A stretch of 64,000 nt of DNA from Zanthoxylum bungeanum (GCA_019454045.1 SKCR01006519.1:496001-560000); one strand, 5' to 3'. Numbered from the stretch's first letter, positions 34,092-46,735 are shown. The notes: a model not told the origin generated them from the letters alone. Numbers and translations are program-made.

Positions 34092-36269
34092 TGTTGGGTT
34101 TTCTAGGTCAAACCAGATCAATTAAGCAATAAATCATGTGAATACAACAAAGTAAGAATGCGAAAAATATTCACTTTGTTCGGTTTTGGATGTAGGAGAT
34201 AACAAAAATTCCAAGCCTTTGTGTTGTGCTCCAAGCTCCCCTTTGATGTATGTGTAAGCTCCATGCTTTGAATGAGATTCCAATAGTCTCGGGTGAGTAT
34301 CCCTATCACCTTCACTTGACTCCTTGAAGTGCTAGCTAGAACAAAATAAGCTCAAAATCGCCCTACAAGAGAAGCAATGTTTGACTTGGAGAGAGGGATC
34401 CAATCGGCCTAGATAAGGCAAGGCTATTCGGCCTAGTTCAAAGCCATTCGGCCAAGTTCAAGGCCATTCGGCCAAGAGACATGCCTAATCGGCCAAGAAG
34501 CAACCCAATCGTCTAAGACCAATGGCCATTCGGCCAAGGTGCTTCAAGGCCAATGGGCCAAGATCAATCGAGAGAGAGAGAGAGATATCTATTTTTCAAA
34601 AACAAAATGATGATCCTAAAAAAAATCTCAAAAGTGATAATATCTTTCAAGAGGAAATACAAAGTGTGTTGGACAAGTTTCCAACAAAACCCATCAATCA
34701 CTTCTATCACCATAAAGGTGACTTATGATATAAGTTGGTGGGCCCCACTTAAATTCAAAATTTAAGTGGGCTTACTCAACACATTTCGGGCTCGGTTCCA
34801 TTTAATCCGATTAAACGAATTTTCTTTCGCGACATAATTAAATCTAATTTAATTAAATAATAATGCCTAGCAAAATTATTACGGAAGTCGCCGGCGAATT
34901 AATTCTAAATTAATTCGTTCGCTTGAATTACAATCCAATTTTAATTTTGTATTGAAATCTAATTTCAATTAATATATCTAATATATTATTATAGCCCAAT
35001 TAAATAAATTAAATAGTAAAATCTAATTTAATTATTAAATTTACTTTACCGATTAATTCTAAATTAATCGCGTTCTCTCTCTTCTCGATGAATTTATTCC
35101 CAGATAAATTCTCGACGTAATTAATCCCAGATTATTTCTCCCATTTGATAATTAATTCCCAGATTTATTATTGCCATAATTAATCCCTGATTAATTTTCT
35201 CTCTCATAATTAATCCCAGATTAATTTTGTTCGAGTCAAACATCATCGGTGAATCTTCGGGATGCGACCCAAGAGATCCCTGGATATGTTGGTAGTAAAT
35301 ACAGTTATCAGACTATCCGAATACGTGCGTACCCAATACCACGTCCTTACCGATTTACAAGACATTATTGGCTTCTAGCAAAGCACCGTGCTTAGCAAAT
35401 TCTCCAAAAATATTCTGTAAACGAATATGTAATCTTTGTCAGACGTAGTATACGTAGTATTGCGTATTACAATCCAGTATCAGATGTAACATGCAAGGCC
35501 TGGGGCTGGAATTGTGTCTGCCCCGTACGAAGCATATGTCGGATCTCTGGTAACTAGTCTTTATAATCGAACAAACATGACCTAGTCATATTATCCCGAT
35601 GACTGCAATACTTAAAAGTGCTAGTTCCGTATCCTGCGTGATCATCATCTCCATATAACTGAAGTGATACTTCCATCTTGACATCACACCCAATACACTA
35701 TGATTCTCAGTATACCTAGAAGAGGCGTACACAGAACCTATTAAAGCCCTGGACGACCAAAACCAAATATACTGATTGTCGCACGTATTAGCGATGCAAG
35801 TCTCAGGTTAAGACCAAATACACCTACCCTGATTCAGATTCCCGTAGACACAAAGTTATACTGCCAATGGGTTTTCGAGGGGTCTATTGAGAACGAAGCT
35901 ATTTCCGTACCATCGGTAAACACAACCTCCTATCACACTTGCATAAGTATCCAATACTTAAATATATGAGAACTATGTCGTTATGCTCCCACAACGCGCA
36001 CAAGTGCAATGCTAGTCTATTCCGCATTATCGATGTCCAGTCTCGATAATACTACGACTATGGATTATTTAATGATTAAACCTTGGTGGATTAATACTGC
36101 CTCATATTTTATTAATCCAGAACTAATCATATGGACTTTTATCATTTATATATCCCGGTAATCCAATTACAAATGATAAAATAGCAATTTCCTTTGTCAC
36201 ATATTTAATTTGTACAACAACACCATGATCTGTACAAATAGTGATGTTATAGGTCATAATTGTCCAACA
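34092..36269 (-). mobile_element. Solo copia LTR in copia-3 gag
   Basis: 2178 bases. The minus strand begins TGTTGGACAATTATGACCTA and ends '...CCCAACA', the same family as 41006-43082. Flanks are CCTCC (34087-34091) and CCCCC (36270-36274), a 5-bp duplication with one change. The gag text joins across it: 'LFHATLKDGG' on the right, 'GAVSVHILNM' on the left. It contains the palindrome array at 34830-35225. A short GA-repeat lies near 34568-34588. Confidence 0.8.
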
Positions 36270-36415
36270 CCCCCATCCTTGAGCGTAGCATGGAATAATT
36301 CCTTAGACCTCCGATATATCTTTATCTCTTGATTTGCCTCGAATAACTTTTTAGTGTTCGCATAATGCTCCAAGCATCTGGTACCTCTATGTACTGTCTC
36401 AGCAAATCTGGAACC
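36270..36415 (-). pseudogene. Copia-3 gag, upstream fragment
   Basis: Minus-strand 'IYRRSKELFHATLKDGG' lies just before the solo LTR; the text farther upstream reads 'LGALCEH' or 'AWSIMRT' depending on frame. This is the middle of copia gag. It is cut at 36416 by the beta LTR. Confidence 0.65.
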
Positions 36416-38340
36416 TGACCAGTGCATTCACACGTGTATAACGCAAACGCACATATCGTTCAAGTAGTATAAAAATATCGATCCCACGAGGACTTAATTC
36501 CTACTGTTGTTATTAATTATTGATACTATGTATTTACAGGTATCTAATTATAGGGAGAAGGGAATCGATTACTTTTGGCTGGTTGAATGTGGATTTGAGA
36601 ATTAAAATAAAAATATATTCAAAAGAAAATACTAAGGAAAATAAAAGAAAAGACTCAAGGATCTAGGGTTGTGACTCCACACAATATTATTAAAAAGATT
36701 AATTGATTCTCTTATATATGTGTAATAAATTAATTTGCTAACCTGGAACACGATGATATGCAAAAGCCTCTTCTGATGGTTAGACGCAATACCGAGTATA
36801 ACCCAATTGAACCATATGTCTACGTCAACCAAATTTCCTGGATTCATTAAGATCAAGTTCCAATTATGGTTACCCACGCCCGATAGGTATATTCCTATCC
36901 TGTAAGGAAATCTATTAACAAGTTATCTATACTTAAGGAAGATCGTGAGCTATTGAATCTAAGGCTGAAACCTAAAATCTCTTTTCCATGTTCATTTTAA
37001 GTTTACCACATCAATCTTATTGATGATCAGACAACAAGACGCATTAAACTTAAGACTCAATAAACAAACTAAAGAATTACCATAAAAAGAAAATCAATTA
37101 TTGAGTGTGGATATTGTGTTTCATCACTTCCATAGAATAAAAATAAAATACTAGGGGTTGGGGTATCCACTTTTACTATATCTAATTTAGAAATCTCCCT
37201 TATTATAATATAGAATTTATCAGTGATATTACCAACCGACTATAAAGGTGGTATCCTCATTAAGTCATATTTTAAGTAAGTCCGACCAGCCATAAAGGCG
37301 GTAGTATTATTTGTCTATAAACCAGCCATATAGGCGGTAATTATCTGTCACCTAAAGACCAACCATGTAGGCGGTGTTATTTTATGTCAAATAAATAAAA
37401 CCAGCCATTAAGGCGGTAATCCTTTTAATTTGAATTATAATTTCCATATTATATTTAAGGGAGATTAATCTAAACTAAAATAATAAAAGCTTCACCCTTC
37501 CCCAGCGGAAAATCCAACTACTGAACATAAAAGTAAATAAATAAAATGATGTAATAAAAACTAAAAATAAAAATACATAATTTAATTATTACAAATATTT
37601 TACAAAATAGATGCAATCCTATAAAATCAGGAAAAATTCCCAAGGAAAGCACACCAAATGAGTTGCAAATGAGCTCAATTTATAGGCAAAAATTGGGATT
37701 GCCGTCACGACGCTAAAGGTCTTGGCGTCGCGATGTCGAGACACGTTTTGGTCTACGCGCTTTGACCACGCGCATTTCGTCAGTGCAATCAGGTGATGAC
37801 ACGTGTCACGTGGTGAGACGGTGCAATGGGAAGCTGACACGTGGCACGCGGTGATTGGCGGATGTTTCGGTCCAATGAGAAGGTGACACGTGACAGAATA
37901 TGATTCACCGATGATTCGGTCCAATGAGAAGGCGACACGTGGCACGCGCTATGTATGGTCCAATAGGATTGCGACACGTGGCACTTTGGCACATTTTAGC
38001 AGATCTTCTATGATGATGACACATCTCACGGCGCACGTTAGCAAGATCCGGCGCACGTTAGCAAGTCAAATTTCTCAGATTCTGACACGTGTCCATGGCG
38101 CACGTTAGGAGGCTTTTGGTGCACATTAGACGTCGCGACACTGACTCGGCGTCGCGACGTCGAAAATTGCGAAAATGTTTTTTTTGTCTATTTTGGCCCC
38201 AAATTGCTTCTAATGCTTCCCAAATTTTATTTATCTGCAAAATAACAATAAAACACATCAAAACGTTCACAAAACTCAATAAAATATACAAAATATTAGG
38301 TTAAATGAGTGGGAAATAGTGATATAAATATCACTCATCA
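36416..38340 (-). mobile_element. Beta 3' LTR
   Basis: 1925 bases. The minus strand begins TGATGAGTGATATTTATATC and ends 'GAATGCACTGGTCA'. U3 (right part) has seven G-box-like ACACGTG(G/T)C sites (37790-38100), 'GGCGCACGTTAG' repeats and CGTCGCGACG palindromes; the minus-strand TATA 'GCCTATAAATT' lies near 37678-37687; the hairpin array lies at 37230-37430. Open frames such as 37619-37945 come from this GC-rich array. Confidence 0.75.
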
Positions 38341-38352
38341 CACCCCAAAACC
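38341..38352 (-). other. Polypurine tract of beta
   Basis: The minus strand reads 'GGTTTTGGGGTG' directly before the LTR start TGATGAG. The phrase 'GCTCGAGGACTAGCAAAATG' precedes it, a common lead-in to the polypurine tract in plant Tat/Athila elements. Confidence 0.65.
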
Positions 38353-39637
38353 GAACATTTTGCTAGTCCTCGAGCAAAACATAAAATAAAATAACACAAA
38401 ATTTAACTAAGCCACTTTCGTAGGGATCACAGTTGCATTTAGCGTATGCAACAAGCCTTTAAACCCCAGGTGTCTCTAGTGGACGAGTTGTAGTCTCGTG
38501 AGGGTTTACAGCAATGATACCCATAAACATTTTACAAAAGTAAAAAGGTAGTGAAACTAATGCACACAAAAATAAAAAGAATAGAGAAAAGAAATAAAAA
38601 CAACGTCCTTAGAGAATGTCTAGTATCAAAGTTAGAGGAACTTTCAAAATGCATATCCCAACTAAAATTCTTTCTTTTGAACAACATATCTAAATCAGAC
38701 TCAAAGTGTGTGTGTGAATAATTCTACAAACAGCTTCGACTCTAAGTTGTCAACTCTGTGATTTCATCTCAACTCTCAGTAGTTAATGGGTCAAACCAAT
38801 CTGAGTATCTAAAATTGTTCTGTCTACTACAATCAGCACATGTGAGGTATGTGATTTTTCTAATTTTTTTATTTATATACAATATCTTTCATCTATGTAA
38901 GGAGCTTTGGGCAGGTGGCTCCCAAACCAGTTGGCTATAGGACACCAGGTGTTAAGACACCCCTACAGACTTAATTATTCAGACCTCAGATATATATATT
39001 TTCCAAAATATTTGATCCATGTAGCGAGCTTTGGGCCAGTGACTCCCAAACTAGTTGGTTTTAGGGCACTAGGTGTTAAAACACCCCCACAGACTTAATA
39101 ACTCGGATCTCAGATGTTTTTTTACCTTACATCATAAATAATTGTAGACGGAAATAGAAACTCAGACAAACGGTCATTCATCAACCACCGATTATTTTAA
39201 CTAGTCACTTTGTTGATTCCTTATTATCTAACTGCTTACAAGACTATTTTAAAAGTGCGCACGAGTCTGACCTAGATAAGAAATTCAAATTATGGATAAA
39301 AGTGAAATTAGCATTCATCTTTTCCTAAAACTTTTAAGCTAAACAAACAATCAAATCATCTGACTTTTTTTTTTTGGGTTTTTTCGATTTAAAACTCACA
39401 CAATCACACGAAATACGAACGAAAAATGATGAAATAAAACACACGACATGCAGAAAAGAAAAATTTTAACGGAATTTTAAAAAAATTAAAAGCTAACAAC
39501 CCACACCCCCAAACCTAAATCTAGCATTATCCCCAATGCGTTAAAAACAAAATAAAAAGAATGGAACAATAGTACCTAAGTTTTTAATCATCAGCCTCCT
39601 CCTCATCGCTGTTGTCAGCTGGTGGGTCAGGGAACTC
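38353..39637 (-). other. Beta 3' UTR with hairpin doublet, no gene
   Basis: Non-coding. At 38895-39110 two about 120-bp units repeat, each with an inverted repeat GGTGTTTTAACACC or close variant and a second inverted repeat TTTGGG...CCCAAA with a 9-nt loop. Other blocks (38600-38860, 39150-39350) match the 3' UTR of Ogre-like element 1. Oligo-T tract at about 39366-39376. Confidence 0.6.
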
Positions 39638-40636
39638 TTAGACAGTAATGTGCAAATCTTGTGCCATTTGTTGTAGTGCATGGCCGATTGCTCTGTTATA
39701 CTGAAGCATATAATCCACACGAGATCCCAATCGATGAACTTCCTGAGATATGGTGCGAGGTCTTGATGATCTTTGTGGTGGTTGAGGCTGTTGCTGTGGT
39801 TGCTGAGCAGATATCGAGGAGGATGATCCAGCATGAGCTTGTCTCTCTGTTCAAAGTTGCTGGATAATGCGGGTTGTCCATGATGTCATGGGCTGCATCA
39901 TTTCTTCTCTTGGGTTAACAGGGACCATGGCCAATGTGCAAAGTGAGATAATTAAGTGGCAGTAATAAAGGTCAACCTGTGTTGAATTTGCAGCCCAAGC
40001 AATATTAGTCGCAATCAGCTCCCCCACATCAATGGAAAACCCCTCCATTAAACAGTACAGCAAAATCATCATTTCTTTTGTAACAAATGAGATATGGGTC
40101 CCAGGCAGCAACGATCTGGTAAGAAAGTGAAACCAAACTCGAGCTTCAGGTTTAAGAGACTTGGAACTCATCTTCATATATTCCCCGCTACTACTCATTT
40201 CCTACGTAGCATTGGGAATACACAGTGTCTTTCTTAGGTGAGAAATGTTGATCTCATTCCTTATCGCAAAGTACTCATCAGCTTCCATCTCTGGTATCCC
40301 ATAAAACCTATTAATGTTTATGGCATCAAATGTTACTTGTTTTCCCCTAACCATCACTTCATATGCATGATGTTGTGAAGCATTTGCATAAAACTCCCGT
40401 ACTATAGAAATGCATGTAGGGCGGGGTTGCTGGCAAAGCTTTTGCGAGTGTCTGATAGTGATAATCTTGTCGATCTCTGGGAATAGCCCGAGGTTTATTT
40501 CAAAACCCCTCTCCATAATTGCAACCTTACTCCTCATTCCCTTATCATATCTTTGCTCAGAGACTACCGAAACAAATCTAGATCTGTCATAACTGGGTTC
40601 GGCAAATGTAGAGGCTCTGGATCTTTTCGGCGCCAT
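39638..40636 (-). pseudogene. Plant-transposon third ORF (putative plant transposon protein family)
   Basis: Start at 40636 (M-A-P-K-R-S-R). A single frame of 332 codons runs to TAA at 39640-39638 with two in-frame stops, TAG at 40204-40202 and TGA at 39853-39851, and no frameshift. Recognised stretches: 'FEINLGLFPEIDKII', 'RPTCISIVREFYANA', 'VRGKQVTFDAININRFYGIP', 'LKPEARVWFHFLTRSLLPGT', 'EGFSIDVGELIATNI', and a Q/P/S-rich linker followed by 'RLGSRVDYMLQYNRAIGHAL'. This matches, from memory, the family annotated in plants as 'putative plant transposon protein', a common non-pol ORF of gypsy elements. Function unknown. It sits between the missing pol and the 3' UTR, the slot that holds LOG in the LOG element. 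Confidence 0.75.
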
Positions 40637-41005
40637 CTTTCAAAAATTTCGACAGAATCTCCTCTAAAAGTTCAAGATTTCCCAAATTCAACCTAAATCT
40701 ATCACCACACAACATTTCAATCTTCGCCCCCGAATCTACGAAGTAACCAAATCCACACTCCAAAAATTCAATTAACAGTACCCAAATCAACCACAAATTT
40801 CAAAATTTTTCAGTTAATTTCCCCTTATATTTTACCGTTCAATATTTTGAAGAACCGGATCTGGAAGTGCTCGGTTGTGGCTTGGCTTGGTCACGGCTCG
40901 AACTGTTGTGGTTTCAATTTTAGCAGAGATTTGTGGTGCTAGAATGGTGGATCTCGATCGGTGATTTGGCTGTGTTGGCTGTGGTGGTTCGGCTTGGTGA
41001 ATACG
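40637..41005 (-). other. Upstream region of the beta third ORF, no gene
   Basis: About 370 bases; on the minus strand it is CA/GCC-rich ('CCACCACAGCCAACACAGCC') and leads to the ORF start. The 70-codon open frame at 40832-41044 crosses into an LTR and is not a gene. Confidence 0.4.
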
Positions 41006-43082
41006 TGTTGGGTTTCTACTATAGTCCCGGGATAAATTAAGCAATGAAAATCATGTGTGAATAATCAAAGAAATATGACGGAAACATACTTACATTGATC
41101 GGATTGGATGCGTCGAAGAACAAAACTTTTTCCTATATTGGAGAAGCTCTCGGCCAAGCTTGATTCATTGTCCTTCATGTTCATCTTCAAGCTCCAAGCT
41201 TTATCAATGGTGATTCCATGCTCACAAGTGAGTTTCTCTATCACCTTGTATGCCTCTTAGGTGTGCTAGCACATGGATAGATTTGCCACAAATCTATCCT
41301 TTGTTTTCTTCATTCTCGGCCAAGCAAGAAAAATGGCTTCTCAAGCCAAATGGAGAATGAGAGGAAAATGGCCATGTTGGCAGAATATGGAGAGAATAGC
41401 AATAAGGCCTCTTGGCCGAATCCAATGGGAGAGAGAAGAGATGTGAATTTTTTTTTGTTTTGTATATCTAATAATCAAAAACAAAAGTCAAATACCAAAT
41501 ATAAAATATTACTTTATGTCTTTCAAACAATTCACTTGAGTGTTAAAAACTCCTTCATCAACTACCATAACTATTCACATCAATAGTGACATGTTGTCAA
41601 TCACTCAAATTGACTAGACATCACATCAATCAAAGTGACTAATGATTTGACGCTTGATGTGACTTGTGGGCCGCACTTGAATTCGAAATGCGAGTGCACC
41701 CGCAAACACTCCCGGGCTCGGGTTCGTTAATTCCGAATTAATGAATTTTCTATTGCGACGCAATTAAATCAAATTTAATTAAATAATTATGCCAAGCAAA
41801 ATTACTATTCACATCGCTAACGAATTAATTCTAAATTAACTCGTTTGCCCGAATTAAAATCTAATTTTAATTCCGCGTCGAAATCCAATTTCGTTTAATA
41901 TATCAAATATATTATTTTATCGATTAATTCCAAATTAATCGTTCTCTCTCTTTAAATAGTATTTTATCCCAGATAAAATATCTCCGTAATTAATCCCAGA
42001 TTAATTTTCTCTCTCATCTAATTAATCCCAAATTAATAAAGTGCGAGTCATACGTCATCGGTGAATCTTCGGGAAGTGACCCATGAGATCCTTGGATATG
42101 TTGGCAGTAAATCCGGTTATCGGAATATCGAAATACGTGCGTACTTAGTACCATGTTCTTACGATTTACAAGACATGGTTTGCTTCTAGCAAAGCATCGT
42201 GCCTACCCAATTCTCCAGAAATATTCTTAAAGGAATATCATAATCTATATCAGGCGTAGTATACATAGTATATGTGCATATCGATCCAGTATCGGATGTC
42301 ACGTGCTAGGCCTGGGGCTGGAGTTGTGTCTGCCCGTACGAAACACATGCCGAATCTCTGGTAACTAGTCTCTAAAATCGGATAACTATGACCTTGTCAT
42401 ATTATCCCGATAGCTGCAGCATAAAAGAGCACCAGTTCCGTATCCTACGTGACATCATCTCCATATGTCTGAAGTGATACTTCCATCTTGACATCACACC
42501 CAATACACTACGATTCTCGATATACCCAGAAGAGGCGTACACAGAACCGATTAAAGCCCTGGACGACCAAAACCAAAGTATACCGACTGTCGTAAGTACT
42601 AGCGGTGCAAGTCTCAGGTTAAGACCAAATACACCTACTCTGAAGCGGACTCCCATAGACACATAGACATACTACCAATGGGATTTCGCGGGGTCTATCC
42701 AGAGCGAAGCTGTTTTCCGTACCATCGGTAAAACACAACCTCCTATCGCACTTGCATAAGTATCCAATACTTAAATATATGAGAACTATACATGTTATGC
42801 CCTCACAACGTGCACAAGTGCAATACTAGTATATTCCACATTATCGATGTCTAGTCTCGATAATACTACGACTAGGGATATTTAATGATTAAACCTTTAT
42901 GGATTGATACTGTCTCATATCATTCTCAATCCAGAACTAATCATAGGGACTTTCATCATTCACACATTTAAGTAATCCAATTACGGAACGATAAAAGGAA
43001 TTTCCTTTCCTACATAGTTAATTTGTACAACAACACCATGATATGTACAAATAGTGATGCTATAGGTCATAATTGTCCAACA
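41006..43082 (-). mobile_element. Copia-4 3' LTR
   Basis: 2077 bases, minus strand TGTTGGACAATTATGACC ... AAACCCAACA. Same family as the solo LTR 34092-36269 and copia-1's LTR. The palindrome array lies at 41755-42030. Adjacent polypurine tract identifies it as the 3' LTR. Confidence 0.8.
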
Positions 43083-43095
43083 ATCTCCCACTTGG

Positions 43096-44370
43096 CCTAT
43101 AGCCAATCACTCAGGTGTCTTACACCTGAACTATGTACGGGTGGCTCAATTTCTACTGAGAAACAGTTTTCATTTGCGGATTTAAAAGTTATCATCTGAT
43201 GTGATTTATTCGATCATCACATCGCCACAATGTATGATCCGACGAATCAGATGAAACATTTTGAAGTACACATCGGATCATTGATGAGACCGTTAATTCT
43301 TTAGCCTATGATGTAGCCTAGCTCAACTGCTAACAGAATTATATCTAATCTAATTAGAATTATTTAGATCCAAAATGCTACTTTTGTTACGACAGTTGCA
43401 GCAAAGTTCCGCTTTTGTTGTTTATTTGGTAACAGTATCTTGCTTGGAAGGTTTCCAGCTCACTATTCCATTATTTAAACTATATGGTACCCTTATTATG
43501 ACTTACAGTCATTTTATCGGTTCGGAAACTTGTAGTAGTGAACCCAGTCACTTCAAGTTCTCATTCTCCATGGTTTAAGAAAGCATCCTTAGTTCATCCA
43601 ATATACTAAAGGATGTTCTTAACATCAATCCAGTGACTATCACCTGGATTTGACTGATTGTGACTCCATATGCTCAAAGAATATGAGACACCAAGTCGGG
43701 TACATATTTTTAATGTACGAGTACTCAAAGAGTGCCAACAATTATTAGATCTATCCCAGTAGATCCTTATTCCTAAAATAGATGTTGCACTTCCTAAGTA
43801 TTCTATGGAGAATTTTTCATGAAATCCAAGTTTTCACCAATTATGATGGGAATGTCATTTCCAAGAAATGATGTATCATCATTATATAGGACGAGCATTT
43901 TCAGTGCGCTCCCACTAACCTCCTAATATACACAAGAATTCTATTTGTTTTGAATTAAATCATATACCATTATGATTACATCAATACATCAATTCCAAGA
44001 ACATAATGCTTGCTTCAATCCCAGATTGATTTAACTTGCAAACCTTGTTTACTTGTTTCGGTACAACAAAACCGTCAGGATGTTGATAAACATCCTCCAA
44101 AAGGTTTCCGTTAAGGAAAGTGATTTTGACATACAACTGCCATATTTCATAAATGAAATATGCAGTTTTAGCAAGCATTATCCGAATGGATTTAACTATG
44201 GCAACATTTAAAAAATTTCGTCGTGATCAACACAATGTTGATGACGATACCCTTTCTGTACAAGCCTAGCTTAGTACATTTGTATTTTGCCATCCATGTA
44301 TGTCTTCCTTGAAGACCATTATAGTACCAATAGACACAATGTCTTTCGGTACAGCAACCAGTGTCCAAAC
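43096..44370 (-). pseudogene. Copia-4 reverse transcriptase and RNase H remnants
   Basis: Minus-strand text from the right: 'WTLVAVPKDI', 'TIMVFKEDIHG' (start of RT fingers), then 'VKITFLNGNLLEDVYQHPDG' and 'PKQVNKVCKLNQS' (RT palm), then near 43900 'LVLYNDDTSFLGNDIP', where the catalytic YxDD reads YNDD, then 'YGVTISQIQ'. Towards 43100 it is too decayed to read. Many stops and frameshifts. RT would copy element RNA into DNA; this copy cannot. Confidence 0.75.
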
Positions 44371-46347
44371 TGTTAGAGATATGCCCTATATCCAACTTGT
44401 GGATGGGCTATATGTACATGTATTTGTAACATTTTCATTAATTAATAAAATGACAATCTTTATTATATGTGTCTTACATAACTTATATGAATCAACAACA
44501 CTGTAATAAAGCCCTTGGAGTAATAAGACGATGGCTTCCATGCCTTATGAGAATCATTACTCTTAAATGTTCATAGTCATAGTTTTGTGAATAATCTAGG
44601 CGTTCATAAAGCGGAAAGACTAGCATGATGATATGATTCGCCCTTAAGTGGGGTAGCCGATCTCATAGGCTACTAGCGGAGATCCGTCCGCTTGGTGTAT
44701 CACATGGATGCATGAGTTTCTCGTGTCCATCGAACTGACCACCGAAAGTTTTCATATGGAGTGTTTATCCTATGTGTCTGTGAGAACTTTCATGTATCGA
44801 TTATATGACTAGTCCTTAGACTTGAGGTCTTTATAATCTTATGTGTGGATCAAATAAATTTGACATTCTCATTCCCCGGTTCAAAAGATCCGGACATAAG
44901 GGTATGATTGGGTCATTTGTTGAAACACATGAAGTTTGTAAAGATACAACAGAGAATCGCCACTCTCTCGGATAATATTTTCTTATAAAAGTAGTATTCT
45001 AGTTCGCGGGTTGATATGTGTGATCAGTGCTTGAGACTGTGGCCACAGCGGAAGAATCATATGAGATTATTGGGTTTGCACGATTCATGACACTATCAAC
45101 ATCATACCTTTGACCATATGGGTAGACACTTTCCGTACCCTAGGTCAATAGGTGGGAACACAGTGAGGCGAGGGACCGTATCATATGTAAATCGCATACA
45201 GAATAGGTATATATATATTTCCTTCTCATTTGGGGGCCTTGGCATATTGCTAGATGTCAACCTTAGTCATTGAAATCGAATGACCATCTGATTGGAGGAT
45301 AATTTATGTTCGATTAAATTATCACGATTCATTTCATGTCCAACTTGAGGGGAACCCTAAAGGTCACACACAACAAAATCGAAACTAATGGTTAACAGTG
45401 CCCAATACATATTTAACAGCATATATGATTGCTGTAGAAATTGTTCATAAATTGTTCAATGTGTTTAATTATTGAACAGATCATTTATGAGGTTCCATAG
45501 TGGCTTAAGGATTGGTTAATGACGATAGGGGCACTTTGGGAATTGGAATAAATGGTTTTTTTATAAAAAAAATTACTATTCACATGAATAGTACCATGTG
45601 AATAGTAAAAAAATTTTAATTTTATTTTTTGTTATTTATTTTGAATTCCAATTCGGCCCAAACTCTTATTAGAGTTTTTATAATCTCATTATACCACTTA
45701 GTTAAGATCCAATGGCTAAGATTAAATTGGCTTTTATCCCACATCAGATTCTTAATTAATTTTGTTGTCTTTGGAGCACTATATAAACCTAAAGAATTCT
45801 TCACAAATCTTTGCATCAAACCTTTCATATCTTGGGTTTATATAAGTGAGCAACTCTAAAGTTTAAGAGTAAGCCACTGATTTTGAGGATCCTTAAGTCT
45901 AATTGACTAGAGGAACCTCGAGTTAAAAGTTTTGAGGTATTTGCCTAGGCTAGCACCAAGGGCAAAATACCCGTGCACTCAAGGCGTAGTTTTGCCGTTG
46001 AGTTTTGGCTTTGGTGTGTGCATCTTTGGAGGCCACACACTTGGGTGGCTCTGTGTAACTTGGAAGAGCTTGCTGAGTTTGAGAAAGGCTTGTAGATTGG
46101 AGGGAGGACTGGAGGAGTCTACGGTTCAAGTAAGTTCATTTTCTTTCTTTATTTTAATTAGAGTTCTTATGATAGTTAGCATGTTTAGGTTTATATTCTT
46201 TGCATGTTTTATGAGTTTTATGCTTAGAATATATATAGTAACATGCCTAGGCTTGTAGAATAATCAAAACAAATGGATCTTGGGCAAAGGGAAAGCGGCA
46301 TCATAATTGTTTTTTTTTTTTTGCGCACTCGCGGCCGCTTCCCAACA
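44371..46347 (+). mobile_element. Copia-2 5' LTR
   Basis: 1977 bases, TGTTAGAGATATGCCC ... CTTCCCAACA, then a PBS. It belongs to a different family from the other copia LTRs here and has no palindrome array. A TATA-like 'CACTATATAAACC' lies near 45776-45788, followed by 'AAGAATTCTTCAC'. The open frames at 45629-46258 are LTR sequence. Confidence 0.75.
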
Positions 46348-46348
46348 G

Positions 46349-46363
46349 TGGTATCAGCGCTCC
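46349..46363 (+). other. Primer binding site of copia-2 (tRNA-Met type)
   Basis: 'TGGTATCAGCGCTCC' follows the LTR end by one base; the first nine bases are identical to the usual initiator tRNA-Met PBS. Confidence 0.8.
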
Positions 46364-46365
46364 AT

Positions 46366-46735
46366 TTTGTTTTTGATTAGTTCTCTCTCATTTGAACTCG
46401 AAATTGGGTGTGTAAGAACTCGTTGGAAAGCTAACACCCTAAACTTAATTTTAGGCACAAGTTTTGCATGATTTGGTTAAGATTTGAATTGCGAAATTAC
46501 ATTTAAAGTTCACGTATCTACAGAAAAACGTGAACAGAAAATTTCTTTGATGCCGGTTTTGTTTTGATTAGTTCTCTCTCATTTGAACTCGAAATTGGGT
46601 GTGTAAAAGCTCATTGGAAAGCTAACACCGTGAACTTAATTTTAGGCACAAGTTTTGCATGATTTGGTTAAGATTTGAATTGTGAAAATGCTTTTAAAGT
46701 TCACGCATCTGCAGAAAAATGTGAATAGTAAATTT
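46366..46735 (+). repeat. Tandem duplication (about 190 bp) in the copia-2 leader
   Basis: 'TTTTGATTAGTTCTCTCTCA' occurs at about 46370 and 46560, and both are followed by 'GAACTCGAAATTGGGTGTGT' and 'AGGCACAAGTTTTGCATGAT'. The two units differ by roughly a tenth. Non-coding; just downstream of the PBS. Confidence 0.8.

Larger units (their letters stand above)
32657..36415 (-). mobile_element. Copia-3: copia fragment (minus strand) split by a solo LTR
   Basis: Minus-strand copia gag-to-integrase without its own LTRs. Gag begins near 36415 and runs to 36270, is interrupted by a solo copia LTR (34092-36269), resumes at 34091, and continues through zinc knuckle, protease and integrase to 32657. 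The right side is cut by beta's LTR (36416), the left side meets copia-1. Confidence 0.7.
36416..41005 (-). mobile_element. Beta: truncated Tat/Athila-like element (minus strand)
   Basis: A 3' LTR (36416-38340) followed on the right by a polypurine tract, a 3' UTR with hairpin doublet and a third ORF (39638-40636), all reading leftwards. It is cut at 41006 by copia-4's LTR, so gag, pol and the 5' LTR are absent from the window. The LTR belongs to the TGATGAGTGG...CGGTCA family that also forms the LOG element's LTRs. Confidence 0.7.
41006..44370 (-). mobile_element. Copia-4: 3' LTR and RT remnant (minus strand)
   Basis: 3' LTR 41006-43082, polypurine tract 43083-43095 ('CCAAGTGGGAGAT' on the minus strand), then RNase H/RT remnants to 44370, where the LTR of copia-2 inserts. 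The 5' part is not in the window. Confidence 0.75.

Noticed and set aside
45932..46258. 108-codon plus-strand ORF before the copia-2 PBS
   Set aside because: Inside the R/U5 part of the LTR, no family, and hydrophobic text typical of T-rich sequence.
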